From: Oncomelania hupensis
Lineage: Eukaryota > Mollusca > Gastropoda > Littorinimorpha > Pomatiopsidae
Reading direction: 5' to 3'
Assembly (NCBI GenBank): GCA_036898135.1
Contig: CM072522.1
Coordinates: 13,234,887-13,298,886 of the forward strand
DNA length: 64,000 nucleotides
The position numbers and the translations under genes are program-made. Below are positions 10,977 through 24,479 of the stretch, in pieces (the first letter of the stretch is position 1; every line of letters begins with the position of its first letter). The notes under the pieces were generated by a model. The model worked only from the letters and a program-made list of their open reading frames with translations. It was not told the origin of the DNA and did not search any database.

Positions 10977-11485
10977 GGCCTGTCGCTGTCTTTCTCCTTT
11001 GTTCTTTCTCATTCCTGCTCTGTTCTATCAATCTGCTATACTATCTTCTTCTTCGCTAGACCAGTCATCTACCTTTTTTCTTGAAAACTCTTCCATGACA
11101 AGACTCCTTATTTGTGTGTGAGGTCTGTTGGATCATCTTGCGAATATTGGACGCTTTCTGCCAGGTGGTCATTAGGGCTTCCTATGATGTTATTATTTGG
11201 CAATGTAGGCATTTTACATGTATGTGTTTTGTTGATAATTTATAATGTTTGTATTCTATTTTGTTTTTTGTAAACGGGGGTTCGATAAATTAGAGTATAG
11301 CCTCAGCGTCCCCTGCGTGGGATGTCTTTATTGTAAAGTGACTTGCTGGTGGGGAGCGTTCAGTTTTACCACTAGGGTTGTTTCAGCAGATCTTTTATGC
11401 GGATCGGGGGTTGTCCGGCCCTGATTTGGCTCGGAAGAGTCCGCTGGACCTAAAGCAATAATCATGTAATGTAATGTAATGTACA
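10977..11485 (+). mobile_element. X retroposon, nearly full length
   Basis: Starts within the family at tgtcgctgtctttctcc and runs to the (ATGTA)n tail at 11465-11485. It carries the family landmarks 'aaaactcttcc', 'ggtctgttggatca', 'atgtatgtgttttgttga', 'aacgggggttcgataaatt', 'gcgtgggatgtctttatt' and 'ccgctggacctaaagcaa'. No TSD could be made out. No protein function is evident. Confidence 0.88.
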
Positions 11486-12235
11486 CCATAGTAATTGTTC
11501 TCTCCAATCTTCTTATTGCTGTACATATTTTTATCATGATACTTTTCTTGTAATTTGCAATATTGGCCTACATTTTTTTTCTTTCGGTGGCCCTTCCCCA
11601 GTGACCGCTCCTTCGGTCGGGTGTGCAGGTAAGACTGTGTAAGTTGGCATTCGTTCAATCATTTATTCGTTCAATCATACATTCATTCATTCGTGCTTTC
11701 TATTTCAATTAACTCTCATCCAAACCTTTCCTCGCGCATGAAATTAATTATGGGCCGCTATTTGGTCCATGTGCAAAACCACACATACACACACCAATCA
11801 AAATTGGGTCAGCTACAGCGAACCCTGTTTTGAATATGATGAAGCTCAGCGACCTAGACCTTTGAGAAAGGGCAAATATGACTGATGTCTTATTTTTAAT
11901 TTTGAGCTTGATCTTATTATGTATAATTGTTAAAGTACCTGCGCAGTAAAAACAAAATCGTTCAGTCATTCTTCAGAAAAGTCAAAACAGGTGTATTGAA
12001 CAAGAGAGTGAAATTCAGAGCGATCGACCCGATCGGACCGAATGAGCAGCTGAACTCTGCTGTTACTGAATCATTGGACTTGAATTGAATACCCCCTCTC
12101 TCCCATCTCTCTTCTCTATCTTCCGCTACTTTGGGCTAAAATAAAATGCCCTCAGAACTATCAGCCTCGTTTCATGATTGCAATTGTGTGTGGCTTTGTT
12201 AATAAAAAGGACAAAGTTCCGAAGTTCCAAGTTCT
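11486..12235. other. Mostly unique sequence with a W-like trace
   Basis: Around 11790-11890 there are W-like phrases (caaaattgggtcag, then gacctagacctttgagaaag). Otherwise no gene or repeat is recognised. Confidence 0.4.
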
Positions 12236-12342
12236 TTACATGACATTACATGACTATTGCTTCAGTAATTTAAACCACTAAATTTCCAGGAAGTGGGGAT
12301 ACTATTTATACTGACACCCCCGGCAACCCAACGGGGGTCAAG
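12236..12342 (-). mobile_element. X retroposon, internally deleted mini-copy
   Basis: On the minus strand it joins the family 5' end (cccccgttgggttgccggggg-type, to about 'tttagtggtttaaatta') directly to the 3' end (ctgaagcaatagtcatgtaatg). Some 450 bp of interior are missing, leaving about 105 bp. Confidence 0.8.
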
Positions 12343-12410
12343 TTCTAGGTTACCAAACTCAACAAAATCGGTAATTATTTTCATTGCTCACATCATTTTC
12401 AGGTACTTAC

Positions 12411-12414
<4 letters not shown>

Positions 12415-12487
<73 letters not shown>
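12415..12487. repeat. (GA)n microsatellite
   Basis: About 36 uninterrupted GA units. Confidence 0.97.
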
Positions 12488-12491
<4 letters not shown>

Positions 12492-12942
12492 ATTTCAGAT
12501 AGTTTAAAGCACTAATTTATCAGTAACATTTTTCCAGATAATTTAAAACGATTATTAATGGCGGACACTGCGCTACTAAATATTACCACTCGGGGTCGTC
12601 TTAGTCAGTCTAATGCAGTCTAATTAATGCAGTTTAATTAACCCGTACTTACTTAGGACTGTCCAACGACCACTTCTCAATGTTTGTGTAATGAGAGCGT
12701 GTACACACACACACGCACACACATACACACATAGACACACACCCACATACATACACAAACACACAGACACACAGGCACACACACAGACAAACACATACTT
12801 GTTTAGACCACATTGTAATGACTTTCATAAAACCCCACATACGTTGTGTTGACAATGGGTCATATTTCGTCCCCTCCCCCCCACCCCTCCCTACCCCCTC
12901 CTTTAAAAAAAATACTTTTAAGTCTTCTAACGCTGTGTATGG

Positions 12943-13378
12943 AGGCACTGTGGTCTAATGGTAGTGCTTCGGCTTGCGGATCGGAAGGTCCCGGGTTCGA
13001 GCCCTGGCCGGGCCATTGTGTTGTGTTCCTGGGAAAGACACTTTACTCCTGTTTTCGTACTCCTTCGGATGAGAGTATAAACCGAGGTCTAGTCTGTATC
13101 GCATACATTCCATCATAACGGACTTTAAAGATCCTGACGCTCATGTCCTAGACGGGTGAGTGCCGGTGACAAGAAAACACCCAGCATGCACCTAGGTCCT
13201 TCTCCCCCATCCCTGGCTGCCCAGGATTGTGCTCAGTTGTCCGGGCGTCAGACCATGCGCCCAAAGGCTGCGGGTGGGCGTCTCGGGCGCCTTGAGTTAG
13301 ATCCTGTATTGGCCAGCGCCTTGAGCAGCTCTTGAGCTGGAAAAGCGCTATATAAGAACGATTAAATAAAATAAATAA
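12943..13378 (+). mobile_element. SINE-B, full length
   Basis: A tRNA-like head with box A-like 'tggtctaatggtagtgc' and box B-like 'gggttcgagccc' (12960-13015) would act as an internal RNA polymerase III promoter. The body carries 'ttcggatgagagtataaacc', 'gatcctgacgctcatgtcc', 'cccaaaggctgcgggtggg' and 'gaaaagcgctatataagaac', ending in an A-rich aataaa repeat. Five other partial or reversed copies lie in the window. It is non-coding and would need a LINE's enzymes to move. Confidence 0.92.
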
Positions 13379-13677
13379 ATAACCCTAACCTTAACTCCTA
13401 CGGAACACTCTTTTGACGTCAGCATAACGATGTCCATCAAAAAAACGTAGATAGATTCTCAAGTGTATGCCACAAGAACGCCGTCTAAATATAACCACAC
13501 ACACACACACACATACACACACACAACCGCCAACCCACCCTCACACACACACACACACACACACAAACCCACAATTGTTTTCACGGAGTTATTATGACTT
13601 TTCTCAAACGCCACATACGGTGTTTGCAATGGGTCATATTTCGTCCCATTTTTAAAGTAATTTCTAGTTTTCTAACG

Positions 13678-13706
13678 CTAACCCTAACCCTAACCCTTAC
13701 CCTAAC
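13678..13706. repeat. Short interstitial telomere-like repeat
   Basis: About four or five ccctaa-type units with two changes, within the second copy of the 330-bp unit. It is far too short for a chromosome end. A weaker version (taaccctaacctt) is at 13380. Confidence 0.85.
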
Positions 13707-13824
13707 ACAGCCTTAACCCTACCGGATCATTGTTTTGACGTCAAAATGTTAAACAACGAGGGCTGTCAAAACAAGTTACGTAGATGTTCACTAGTTTGTC
13801 CAAAGAGCGCCGTGTAAACAAGTA

Positions 13825-13909
13825 CACACACACACACCCACACCCACACACCCACACACATACACACATACACACACTCACCCACACACCCACACACACA
13901 CACACACAA
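13825..13909. repeat. (CA)n microsatellite
   Basis: CA units with CCCA interruptions. Confidence 0.95.
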
Positions 13910-14009
13910 GCTGGCAAGCCATTCACATGACAATTTACAGAGGCGGTATATTGTGACGGCTTTATCGCAACGAAGCAAACCGTCAGATTAGAGTGATAGG
14001 ACAGGATCG

Positions 14010-14165
14010 GAACTATCTGTGCAAGCAAAATATTATCAAAATCGGATCAGGCAATTTGTCAGATACAGCGCAAAAAGAGTTTAGTAAAATATGGTGAAAC
14101 ACAATGACCTTGACCTTTGAAAAAGTACAAATACGAATGATCTAATATGCTTCACAATCACAATC
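14010..14165 (+). repeat. W-family degenerate repeat
   Basis: Includes 'aaaatcggatcagg', 'gtttagtaaaatatggtgaa' and 'gaccttgacctttgaaaaag', close to 31845-31940. Confidence 0.5.
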
Positions 14166-14319
14166 ACAATCTGTATTGTCCTCATAAAAAAACATAAATA
14201 AATTTGTGTTCGGCGTAAACATCATCAACACAACGGTACAAAAACATTAAAATCCATAAAGACACTTCAGGAAATTTTTGTTTTTAAAGTGCTGGACTCT
14301 AACGGGTGCAGAGTTCCCT

Positions 14320-14390
14320 CGCATGCTCTCTCTCTCTCTCTTTTTCTCTCTCTCTCTCACACACACACACACTCACACACACACACTGTA
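14320..14390. repeat. (CT)n-(CA)n microsatellite
   Basis: CT units change to CA units at about 14358. Confidence 0.95.
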
Positions 14391-14464
14391 TTTCAGAAAA
14401 TAAAGAAGAAGAAGGAAGAAGAGGAAGTTGGAGGAGCAGGAGGAAGAGGAGGGTAACGAAGATA

Positions 14465-14616
14465 CTATTTAGGGATTTTAAAGATACTGACGCTCATGTC
14501 CTAGGCTGTTGAGTGTCAGTTAAATAAATACAACGATTGAAGCGTGAGACGATGTGCCTAAGAATGCAAACTGTGCCAGTGGCTCTTGAACTGTAAACGC
14601 TCAAAATAAGTTCAAT
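14465..14616 (+). mobile_element. SINE-B, degraded fragment
   Basis: Keeps 'ttttaaagatactgacgctcatgtcctagg' in part and 'ggctcttgaactgtaaacgctc' near the end. The head is missing and the middle is shortened. An AAT tail follows. Confidence 0.65.
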
Positions 14617-14863
<247 letters not shown>

Positions 14864-14869
14864 CTGACA

Positions 14870-14955
14870 ACTGATGATGGCTTGGGTTAAATCTTGTATC
14901 AGCCAGGGACTAGAGTAGCTCTTAAACTGCAAAAGTGCAATAATTATAAGAACAT

Positions 14956-14986
<31 letters not shown>

Positions 14987-14996
14987 AAGAAGAAGC
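14870..14996 (+). mobile_element. SINE-B 3' end with (AAG)n tail
   Basis: The text 'atcttgtatcagccaggga', then 'agctcttaaactgcaaaag' and 'ataagaacatta', matches the end of SINE-B and is followed by 13 AAG units. Confidence 0.65.
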
Positions 14997-15084
14997 ACCC
15001 GGTACACATTGGTCGAAGGCTGCCAGAAGCTTGTTTTACTAGTCGCTTCTCACTGTAAAGATATACAGAATGTTGCTCTACAAT

Positions 15085-15282
15085 ATTCCGCTCTTTCCGT
15101 CTCAAAAACCCAATTGCCTTGTTGGATTCTTAAATTGCATGAAACCAAGTGAGGACACTATCCGGCGTCAACAAACGGTTCAAAAACATTGTCAAACGGT
15201 TCGTAAAAGACAGTTGACCTAGAAACTAATACAGTTTGACCTAATTCGTCCCCTAGAGGAGACAAAACTTACATTTTTCTAT
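15085..15282 (+). repeat. Dispersed repeat of unknown type, copy 2
   Basis: Counterpart of 8300-8505. The aligned blocks are continuous with scattered substitutions. Neither copy has a visible TSD or inverted ends. Confidence 0.75.
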
Positions 15283-15439
15283 TTTCATGAGTTCACTGCA
15301 GTGAAATTGCGCTTTTTCCGTGACTATAGAGCTTGAAGCGTATAGAAAGCAGTGCTCTGAAGCATGGGAGCATGCTTTATCGCCTGTTGAGGCGACTAAT
15401 AACTCATGCTTCTGGTAGCGTTCGACCAATGTGTATCGG

Positions 15440-15520
15440 GTGCAGGAAGAGGAGGAGGAGGAAGAAGAAGAGGAAGAGGAAGAAGAGGAAGAGGAGGAGG
15501 AGGAGGAAGAAGAAGAAGAT
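15440..15520. repeat. (GAA/GAG)n array
   Basis: GAG and GAA units. The all-Glu frame is an artefact. Confidence 0.95.
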
Positions 15521-15599
15521 CTACACACCACTACTACTTCCGCCACCACCACTACCACCACCTTTGTTAATAACAATAACTACGTCACATTCGGTCTAA

Positions 15600-16104
15600 A
15601 ACCTCGCTGTCATCCTTGACAACACCCTCTTCGTGTCAGAATACATCTGCAAAACCTGTCAAACATGCAACGTTCAGCTCCGCAATCATCTGACCACTGA
15701 CGCTACAGCCAAACTCATTTCCTCTCTTGTTCTGTCAAGCTTTTACTACTGTAGCTCTCTTCTGGCTGGACTCCCTCTTCTGTTCATCTGCTCCAACGTG
15801 TGTTCAGAACTCAGCTGCTGGTTCTCAAAAAAGAAAAAAATCTGATAATATTACACCACTCATACATTCTCTCCAGTGGCTTCCTGTATATCAGAGGATT
15901 CTTACAAAATCTGTACCTTGTGTTATAAGTGCGTCCATGGATTAGCCCCTACCTACCTCACCAAGAGCAATCACTTTTACAAGCCATCTAGAAATCTTCG
16001 TTCTTCATCTGACACCCTCATGCTACAAATACCCCGCTACAAACTCTCCTCTGCAGGCTATCAATCCTTTGCAGTGCTTTGTCCTTCAACTTGGAACTCT
16101 CTTC

Positions 16105-16178
<74 letters not shown>

Positions 16179-16475
16179 TCGCAGCTCGCCGAACATGGCC
16201 ACTTTTAAGTCCAACTTAAAAACCCACCATCTCTTCCTTAAAAATGTCTGGTCTCTTCTCCCATCACAGGAGACATTCCTTCTTTTATGATTCAAACCAT
16301 CGCGGTCACTCCTCACACCCCAGCCTCCTCACTACATAGCTGCTCCCCTCCTCTCCCCCTCCTCTCCCTCCCTCCCTCGTCTTTTACATTTTACTTGTAA
16401 ATATTCTTTTTTATGTTTGTATTATGTCCTTGCATAATTTATTAGTGTCTGGTTTTTGTTTACCTTCTTTTCGTA
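15600..16475 (+). pseudogene. L2/CR1-like LINE, 3' fragment of ORF2
   Basis: Spread over three frames are the markers of the CR1/L2 ORF2 tail: an HLTTDATAKLISSLVLS segment, SLLAGLPL, QNSAA, LIHSLQWLPVYQRILT, an HGLAPTYLTK segment, PSRNLRSSSDTL, IPRYKLSSAGYQSFAVL, PSTWNSLPL and FKSNLKTHH. The order matches the family. Frameshifts lie near 15730 and 15880, and a (CT)n block at about 16110-16178 has expanded within the coding part. A pyrimidine-rich 3' UTR reaches about 16475, where an X element begins. It is 5'-truncated and inactive. Confidence 0.85.
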
Positions 16476-16479
16476 TGTA

Positions 16480-17118
16480 TTTCATTACATTACATTACAT
16501 TACATTACATTACATTACATTACATTACATTATTATTGCTTTAGGTCCAGCGGCGACCCTCCTCTCCCCTCATCTCCTCCCTCCCTCGTCTTTTTACATT
16601 TTACTTCCGACGTCGATAATACGATTCTTTCTGCTGAAACAACCCTGGTGGTAAAGCCGAAAGCTCTCCACCAGCCAGTCACTTTACAATAAAGACATAC
16701 CACGCAGGGGACGGCTGAGTTTTCACCTCAACTTATCGAACCCCCGTTTACAAAAACAAAATAGAATACAAAAATCATTATAAATTATCAACAAAACACA
16801 TACATATAAAATGCCTACATTGCTAAATAATAACATCATAGGAAGCCCTAGTGACCCGGCAGAAAGCGTCCAACACTCCCAAGCTGATCCAACAGACCTC
16901 ATACACAAACAAGGAGTCTTATCCCGGAAGAGTTTTCAAGAAAAAAGGTAGGAGACTGGGCTAGCGAAGAAGACGATAGTATAGCAGATTGATAGAACAG
17001 AGCAGGAATGAGAAAGAGCAAATGAGAAAGACAGCGACAGTGGGAATTTAAAGCACTAAATTTCCAGAAAGTGGGGATACTATTTATACTGAAACCCCCG
17101 GCACCCCAACGGGGGTGT
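16480..17118 (-). mobile_element. X retroposon with foreign internal segment
   Basis: Minus-strand copy from the 5' end (17118) to an expanded (ATGTA)n tail at 16480-16530. Between 16553 and about 16625 the normal 'ggactcttccgagcc' region is replaced by a pyrimidine-rich segment that closely copies 16344-16398 from the neighbouring LINE 3' UTR. Confidence 0.88.
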
Positions 17119-17214
17119 ATGCATTTCGATGTTAACGTTAAGTATACATGCGTGATAACCGCGCTTTGAACTGATGTCATTAGGAAAAAGCGCAATATAA
17201 ATATTATTGTTATG

Positions 17215-17244
17215 ATTATTATGATTATTATGATTATGATGATG

Positions 17245-17328
<84 letters not shown>

Positions 17329-17330
17329 GC
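17215..17330. repeat. (ATT)n microsatellite
   Basis: ATT units with GATT and GATG variants at the left side. Confidence 0.95.
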
Positions 17331-17397
17331 TAAAATCTCTAAATTATTTATAATTATTTATTTATAATTATTATTATTGCTAAAAACAACCCTCAAC

Positions 17398-17537
17398 ACA
17401 GGGCGTATCTTCAAATATTTAGGAGCCATTGTATCAGACAATGGGTCCCGACAGGAAGGAGAACAACATTCGAGAATGGACTGGCTTGACATTGAGCGAA
17501 GCCATCAGGGTTGCTGAGGACAGAGAAAGATGGAGTA
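17398..17537 (+). pseudogene. RTE-clade LINE, internally deleted fragment
   Basis: The start matches IFKYLGAIVSDNGSRQE of the RTE reverse transcriptase. It then jumps at 'caggaagga' to the codons for NNIREWTGLTLSEA, so roughly 450 bp found in the sister copies are missing. It stops at 'gatggagtac' without its own 3' UTR and abuts the tail of an RTE copy on the other strand. Confidence 0.8.
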
Positions 17538-17597
17538 CTATCCTATCCTATCCTATCCTATCCTATCCTATCCTATCCTATCCTATCCTATCCTATC
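17538..17597. repeat. (CCTAT)n pentanucleotide array
   Basis: About 12 units. On the minus strand it reads (GGATA)n, the 3' tail of the RTE copy that follows. Confidence 0.95.
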
Positions 17598-18236
17598 CCG
17601 TAACTCAAAGGTCGTTGGGGCACCACAGATTATCGTTTAACCAGCGTACTCCATCTATCTATGTTCTCAGCAATCCTCATGGCTTCGTTCAGTGTCAAAC
17701 CAGTCCATTCTCGAATGTTGTCCTCCCACCTCTTTTCCGGTCTCCCTCTTCTTCTGCCTCTTTGCACCGTGTCTTGCAGGATGGTTTTTGCAAGGCCTGA
17801 TGCTCTGGTGAGGTGGCCATACCATCGGAGTTTTCGTTTCTTCACCACTGTGAGCAGGTCATCATGTTGTCCAATGGCTTGTATGGTCTGTCCGACTTCG
17901 TTGTTGGTGATGTGCTGGGTATAGGAAATGCTCAGAAGTCTTCTGTAGCACCTCATCTCCAAGCTTTGTATTCTTCGTTGTAGATCTGCTGTGAGGGTCC
18001 ATGTTTCGCAAACGCATGGGAAGATGGAGATGACAAGGGAGCGCAGCAGCCTTACCTTGGAATGTAGACAGGTGGTCCTGTATTTCCAAATGAGCAGCCT
18101 TACCTTGGAATGTAGACAGATGGTCCTATCTGTCCAAATGGGATTCAACCTTGTCAAGGCAGCATTTGTTTGTGCGATCCTGGAGAGGACTTCCTGTCGG
18201 GACCCATTGTCTAATACAATGGATCCTAAATTACAT
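17598..18236 (-). pseudogene. RTE-clade LINE, 3' fragment of ORF2
   Basis: A long minus-strand frame covers DNGSRQEVLSRIAQTNAALT, a partly duplicated segment, ISIFPCVCETWTL, LEMRCYRRLLSISYTQHIT, LRWYGHLTRASGLAKTIL, RGRRRGRPEKRWEDNI and the end ILVKR-type stop. A direct duplication of about 48 bp ('gcagccttaccttggaatg' at about 18045 and 18093) lengthens the frame. It is 5'-truncated at the same region as the copy at 57395-57982. No RT catalytic motif remains. Confidence 0.87.
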
Positions 18237-18435
18237 TTTGGTGACATATATTTTGGCAAAATGTGTTTAGCAACAAATAGAATCCAGTGACCTTGACCTT
18301 TGCGGTAGAGCAAATACGATAGCACAGGAGGCAGGCAACTAACCTCTTTAAAGTTCCTATGAAGGTTGGTCGAAATCGGTTCAGTGGTTTTTGAGATGCG
18401 ACTTCCAACGGACAGACCGATATTCGGCTCGTTCG
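18237..18435 (+). repeat. W-family degenerate repeat
   Basis: Matches 31196-31350 and 32898-33130: 'gaccttgacctttgcggtag', 'gaggcaggcaactaacct', 'aaatcggttcagtggttttt' and 'ggacagaccga'. Confidence 0.6.
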
Positions 18436-18470
18436 GATCCACTCTCCCCCTCTTTCCCTCTCCCCTCCTA

Positions 18471-18492
18471 CCCCCCCCCCCCCCCCCCCCCC
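18471..18492. repeat. C22 homopolymer
   Basis: Twenty-two consecutive C. The length is likely unreliable in the assembly. Confidence 0.9.
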
Positions 18493-18499
18493 GACTATT

Positions 18500-18862
18500 T
18501 CCAATTATTTCCAAATAAAATACACACGCACACAAACAGTAAGAAAACACCACTCCACACTCCCACTAAACATTTTAAACAACTACCCACAGTTGATAGC
18601 AACAATACGATGGCTTGTGCTAATGCTAACAGCCAGTTTAATGTTTGAGGTCCACCGCGGAATCAAACCCGTCTTCAAGGCAATGCGGGTTCGATGCACT
18701 ACCAAGTGATCTGTTGCGAGTGACCGATATCGTAATGGAACCTACACCGGTCTGGGAAGTGCATCAGGCCTACTTGACCGACTTCCGCATGCTATGTGGA
18801 AAGGAGAAGAGTAATAGGCCTAATCACGGGTGATGTATACGGTCTTCCATTTGCTGTGGTGG
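18500..18862. other. Unique sequence, no feature seen
   Basis: Moderate GC, no sustained frame, no repeat match. Confidence 0.4.
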
Positions 18863-18865
18863 AGC

Positions 18866-19000
18866 AAGGAAGAAGAAGAAGAAGAAGAAGAAGAAGAAGA
18901 AGAAGAAGAAGAAGAAGGAGGGGGGGGGAGGGGGGAAGAGAAGAAGAAGAAGAAGCAGGCGAGGACGAGGACGAAGAAGAACAAACGACGACACCGAAGA

Positions 19001-19094
<94 letters not shown>

Positions 19095-19130
19095 CCACTG
19101 TTATATCGAAAAGACACCGAAGAATGATGG

Positions 19131-19199
<69 letters not shown>

Positions 19200-19605
19200 C
19201 GATGACAACGACGACGACCACTGTTATATCAAAAATGCAGCAAACTTGCGTATGGTGTAAAATATTATGAAACGCCTGAACCACTCCAGCAGATCAGGAA
19301 GAAGAAGAAGAAGAAGAAGAAGAAGAAGAAGAAGAAGAAGAAGAAGAAGAAGAAGAAGAAGAAGAAGAAGGAGGAGGAGGAGGAGGAGGAGGAGAAAGAA
19401 AGAAAGAAAGAAAGAACAGCGGGAGGTATCGGTGCACTGTTGCTTTTAGATCAAGAACTGACAAAAAGGAGGATGTGGAGAAGAATCAGCAGCAAGCAAC
19501 TGAAGAAGAAGAAGAAGAAGAAGAAGAAGAAGAAGAAGAAGAAGAAGAAGAAGAAGAAGAAGAAGAAGAAGAAGAAGAAGAAGAAGAAGAAGAAGAAGAA
19601 GAAGA
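18866..19605. repeat. Alternating (GAA)n and (GAT)n arrays
   Basis: GAA at 18866-18957, GAT at 18998-19094 and 19128-19200, GAA at 19297-19375 and 19500-19605. The two GAT blocks are each followed by 'ccactgttatat', so the GAT unit plus flank is itself duplicated. The poly-Asp, poly-Met and poly-Glu frames are not genes. Confidence 0.95.
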
Positions 19606-20825
<1,220 letters not shown>

Positions 20826-20896
20826 AAAATAAAAATAAAATAAAATAATAATTTTAAAATAAAATAAAATAAAATTTAAACAAATAAAAAGAGATT

Positions 20897-20991
<95 letters not shown>

Positions 20992-20992
20992 T
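20897..20992. repeat. (GATA)n microsatellite
   Basis: About 23 GATA units, then 'gattagatta'. Confidence 0.96.
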
Positions 20993-21045
20993 AGATTAGA
21001 TTAAACAAAAGAAAACAGAGAGAGGCAGACGAAGAAAGAATTGAA

Positions 21046-21430
<385 letters not shown>

Positions 21431-21539
21431 CGGATAGAGAGACGGAAAGATAGACAGAAAGAAACAAAGAATTAAGAAATACGATAATCTTTTTTCCAAG
21501 TAAAACCATGTGCTGATGGAAGGACCAAAAGAAAACAAA

Positions 21540-22675
<1,136 letters not shown>

Positions 22676-22714
22676 GTCCCAGCAAGGAAGATATGTAGTA
22701 GGCTTACATAATAG

Positions 22715-23010
22715 GCGTGCGCCACAGGTGCTTGTATGTAGACACGCGAGCGCCTAAGACGCGTCTCCATTTTGTGGAAGTGAGATTATAAGTTACAGTT
22801 CTGTGTAAGTAACATTATGGTTATTTCCATAAAAAAAATAGACACGTCATAGACATAGGCGCTCGCGTGTCCACATGCGCGTTTCTCTTCTGTGCAAGTA
22901 ACATTATAGGTTACTTCTGTGTACGTGACATTACAGATTACTTACGCAGAAGGCACACGCGTCATAGGCATAGGCGCTCGTGTGTCCAGATACAAGCGCC
23001 TGTGGCGTGC
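22715..23010. mobile_element. Fold-back / MITE-like element, ~300 bp
   Basis: The left arm (22715-22755) and right arm (22972-23010) are inverted copies of about 40 bp with few differences, including 'gacacgcgagcgcct' against 'aggcgctcgtgtgtc'. A third, partial arm copy is at 22848-22885. Between the arms 'aagtaacattat' with 'ggttac/ggttatt' recurs. No coding frame. Confidence 0.65.
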
Positions 23011-23015
23011 GGTTT

Positions 23016-23699
23016 AATGTGACCACAACTGTAAGGTAGCGCATACCGCGTTCCTGGGACGAGACGGAAGGAAATATCTCTACTCTCTTGGAGGGGGGGG
23101 GGAGGGAGAGAGAGAGAGAGAGAGAGGAAAGAGAGAGAGAGAGAATAAGGTATGCACTATGCACAGACATTGACTTGAGGCAGGTTAGTGAAAAAAGGTC
23201 AGCTGCCTTGAGGTGCATGCCTGGCCACGGTCGATAGCTCACTGTGAAAGACGCGTAAATGGATTTTAACAACCGCACTGAACACAAGCTAGTAGTAGCC
23301 TGGGAATTGCCGGTACATATAAACTCGTATAAGTCTCCAATCGTAAGGATTTTCACTCTTATTATTATTATCATTAACAGTTTGTCTATGGATAGAAACC
23401 CCGCACTGAGCAAACTATATATCAGTACAACTTATGTTAATCTGATGAATAAAATTTGATACAACAACAACAACAACAAACTATATATAGTGGCATAGGA
23501 ATTGTCGGTATGTAAACTCTTATAAGTCCCCAATGATAATCATTATCATTATTATTATAATTATCTTCACCATTTTCATTATCATAAACAGTTAGTAGAG
23601 AGATTTAAAGAGCCGCACTGAACAAGCTATAGTTAAGTAGCGTGGGTATTGCTGGTGTACAAGTCCCAAATAGGCCTAGTAATCATTTTTATTATCTTT
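23016..23699. other. Mostly unique sequence with GA and ATT traces
   Basis: A G-run and (GA)n near 23092-23145. Two diverged copies of a segment with 'ccgcactgaac', 'aagctat' and 'tataagtc(t)ccaat' lie near 23270-23345, 23477-23530 and 23612-23680. No gene. Confidence 0.4.
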
Positions 23700-23745
23700 T
23701 TTTTTCGGGCGGCTTGTAAATTAGATCCTGTATCGGCCAGCGATT
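23700..23745 (+). mobile_element. SINE-B fragment
   Basis: 'cgggcggcttgtaaattaga' and 'tcctgtatcggccagcg' match the 3' part of SINE-B. The rest is missing. Confidence 0.5.
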
Positions 23746-23914
23746 TATTTTTTTAATATATTTTTAAAAATATATTTATCTATTTAAAATCTTAAACCGT
23801 TAGTTGAGAGGAGGAGGGGTCGGGATGGTTGGAGTGGGTGGGGTGCGAGAGTTTAGGTGAAAATTGATTAGGGCTTCATGATATAAAATTCCCCGACTGT
23901 GTCGAACGATCGCA

Positions 23915-24468
23915 TTACATTACATTACATGGTTATTGCTTTAGGTCCAGCGGACTCTTCCGAGCCAAATCAGGATCAGAAAAGTGAAAAAGGACTCACC
24001 CCTGATCCGCATAAAAGATCTGCCGAAAAAACCCTAGTGGTAACATTGAAGTCAGTCTACCAGCCGGTCACTTTTACAATAAAGACATCCCACGCAGGGA
24101 CGCTGAGGCTATACTCTAATTTATCGAACCCCCGTTTACAAAAACAAATAGAATGCAAACATCATTATACAATATCAACAAAACACATACATATAAAATG
24201 CCTACATTGCTAAATAATAACATCATAGGAAGCCCCAGTGACCATTTGGCAGAAAGCGTCCAATATTCCCAAGCTGATCCAACAGACCTCATACACAAAT
24301 GAGGAGTATTGTCCCAGAAGAGTTTTCAAGAAAAAAGGTAGGTGACTGGTCTAGCGAAGAAGAAGATAGTATAGTAGATTGATAGAACAGAGTAGGAATG
24401 AGAAAGAACAAAGGAGGAAGACAGCAACAGTGGGAATTTAAAGCACTAAATTTGCAGAAAGTGGGGAT
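23915..24468 (-). mobile_element. X retroposon with perfect 11-bp TSD
   Basis: Flanked by gaacgatcgca at 23904-23914 and 24469-24479. The 5' end (24468) is cut inside 'atccccactttc', so the GGGG-rich start is absent. The 3' end has three ATGTA units. The exact TSD shows insertion by target-primed copying, and recently. Confidence 0.93.
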
Positions 24469-24479
24469 GAACGATCGCA

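Larger units (their letters stand above)
12660..13823. repeat. Tandem duplication of a ~330-bp unit, one copy split by SINE-B
   Basis: Both copies contain in order a (CA)n block (12700-12795; 13496-13565), a 'caatgggtcatatttcgtccc' segment (about 12853; 13628), 'cttctaacgct', a taaccct-rich stretch, 'ttttgacgtca', 'acgtagat' and 'aagaacgccgt/aagagcgccgtgtaaa', then another CA block (13825-13909). Copy 1 is interrupted at 12943-13378 by SINE-B. Confidence 0.75.

Noticed and set aside
13678..13706. A telomere or chromosome end
   Set aside because: Only four or five imperfect units inside a tandem duplication, with normal sequence on both sides.
18796..19284. Frames of 97-154 residues with long Asp, Met, Ile, Glu or His runs
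   Set aside because: All arise from (GAT)n and (GAA)n read in different frames on both strands.
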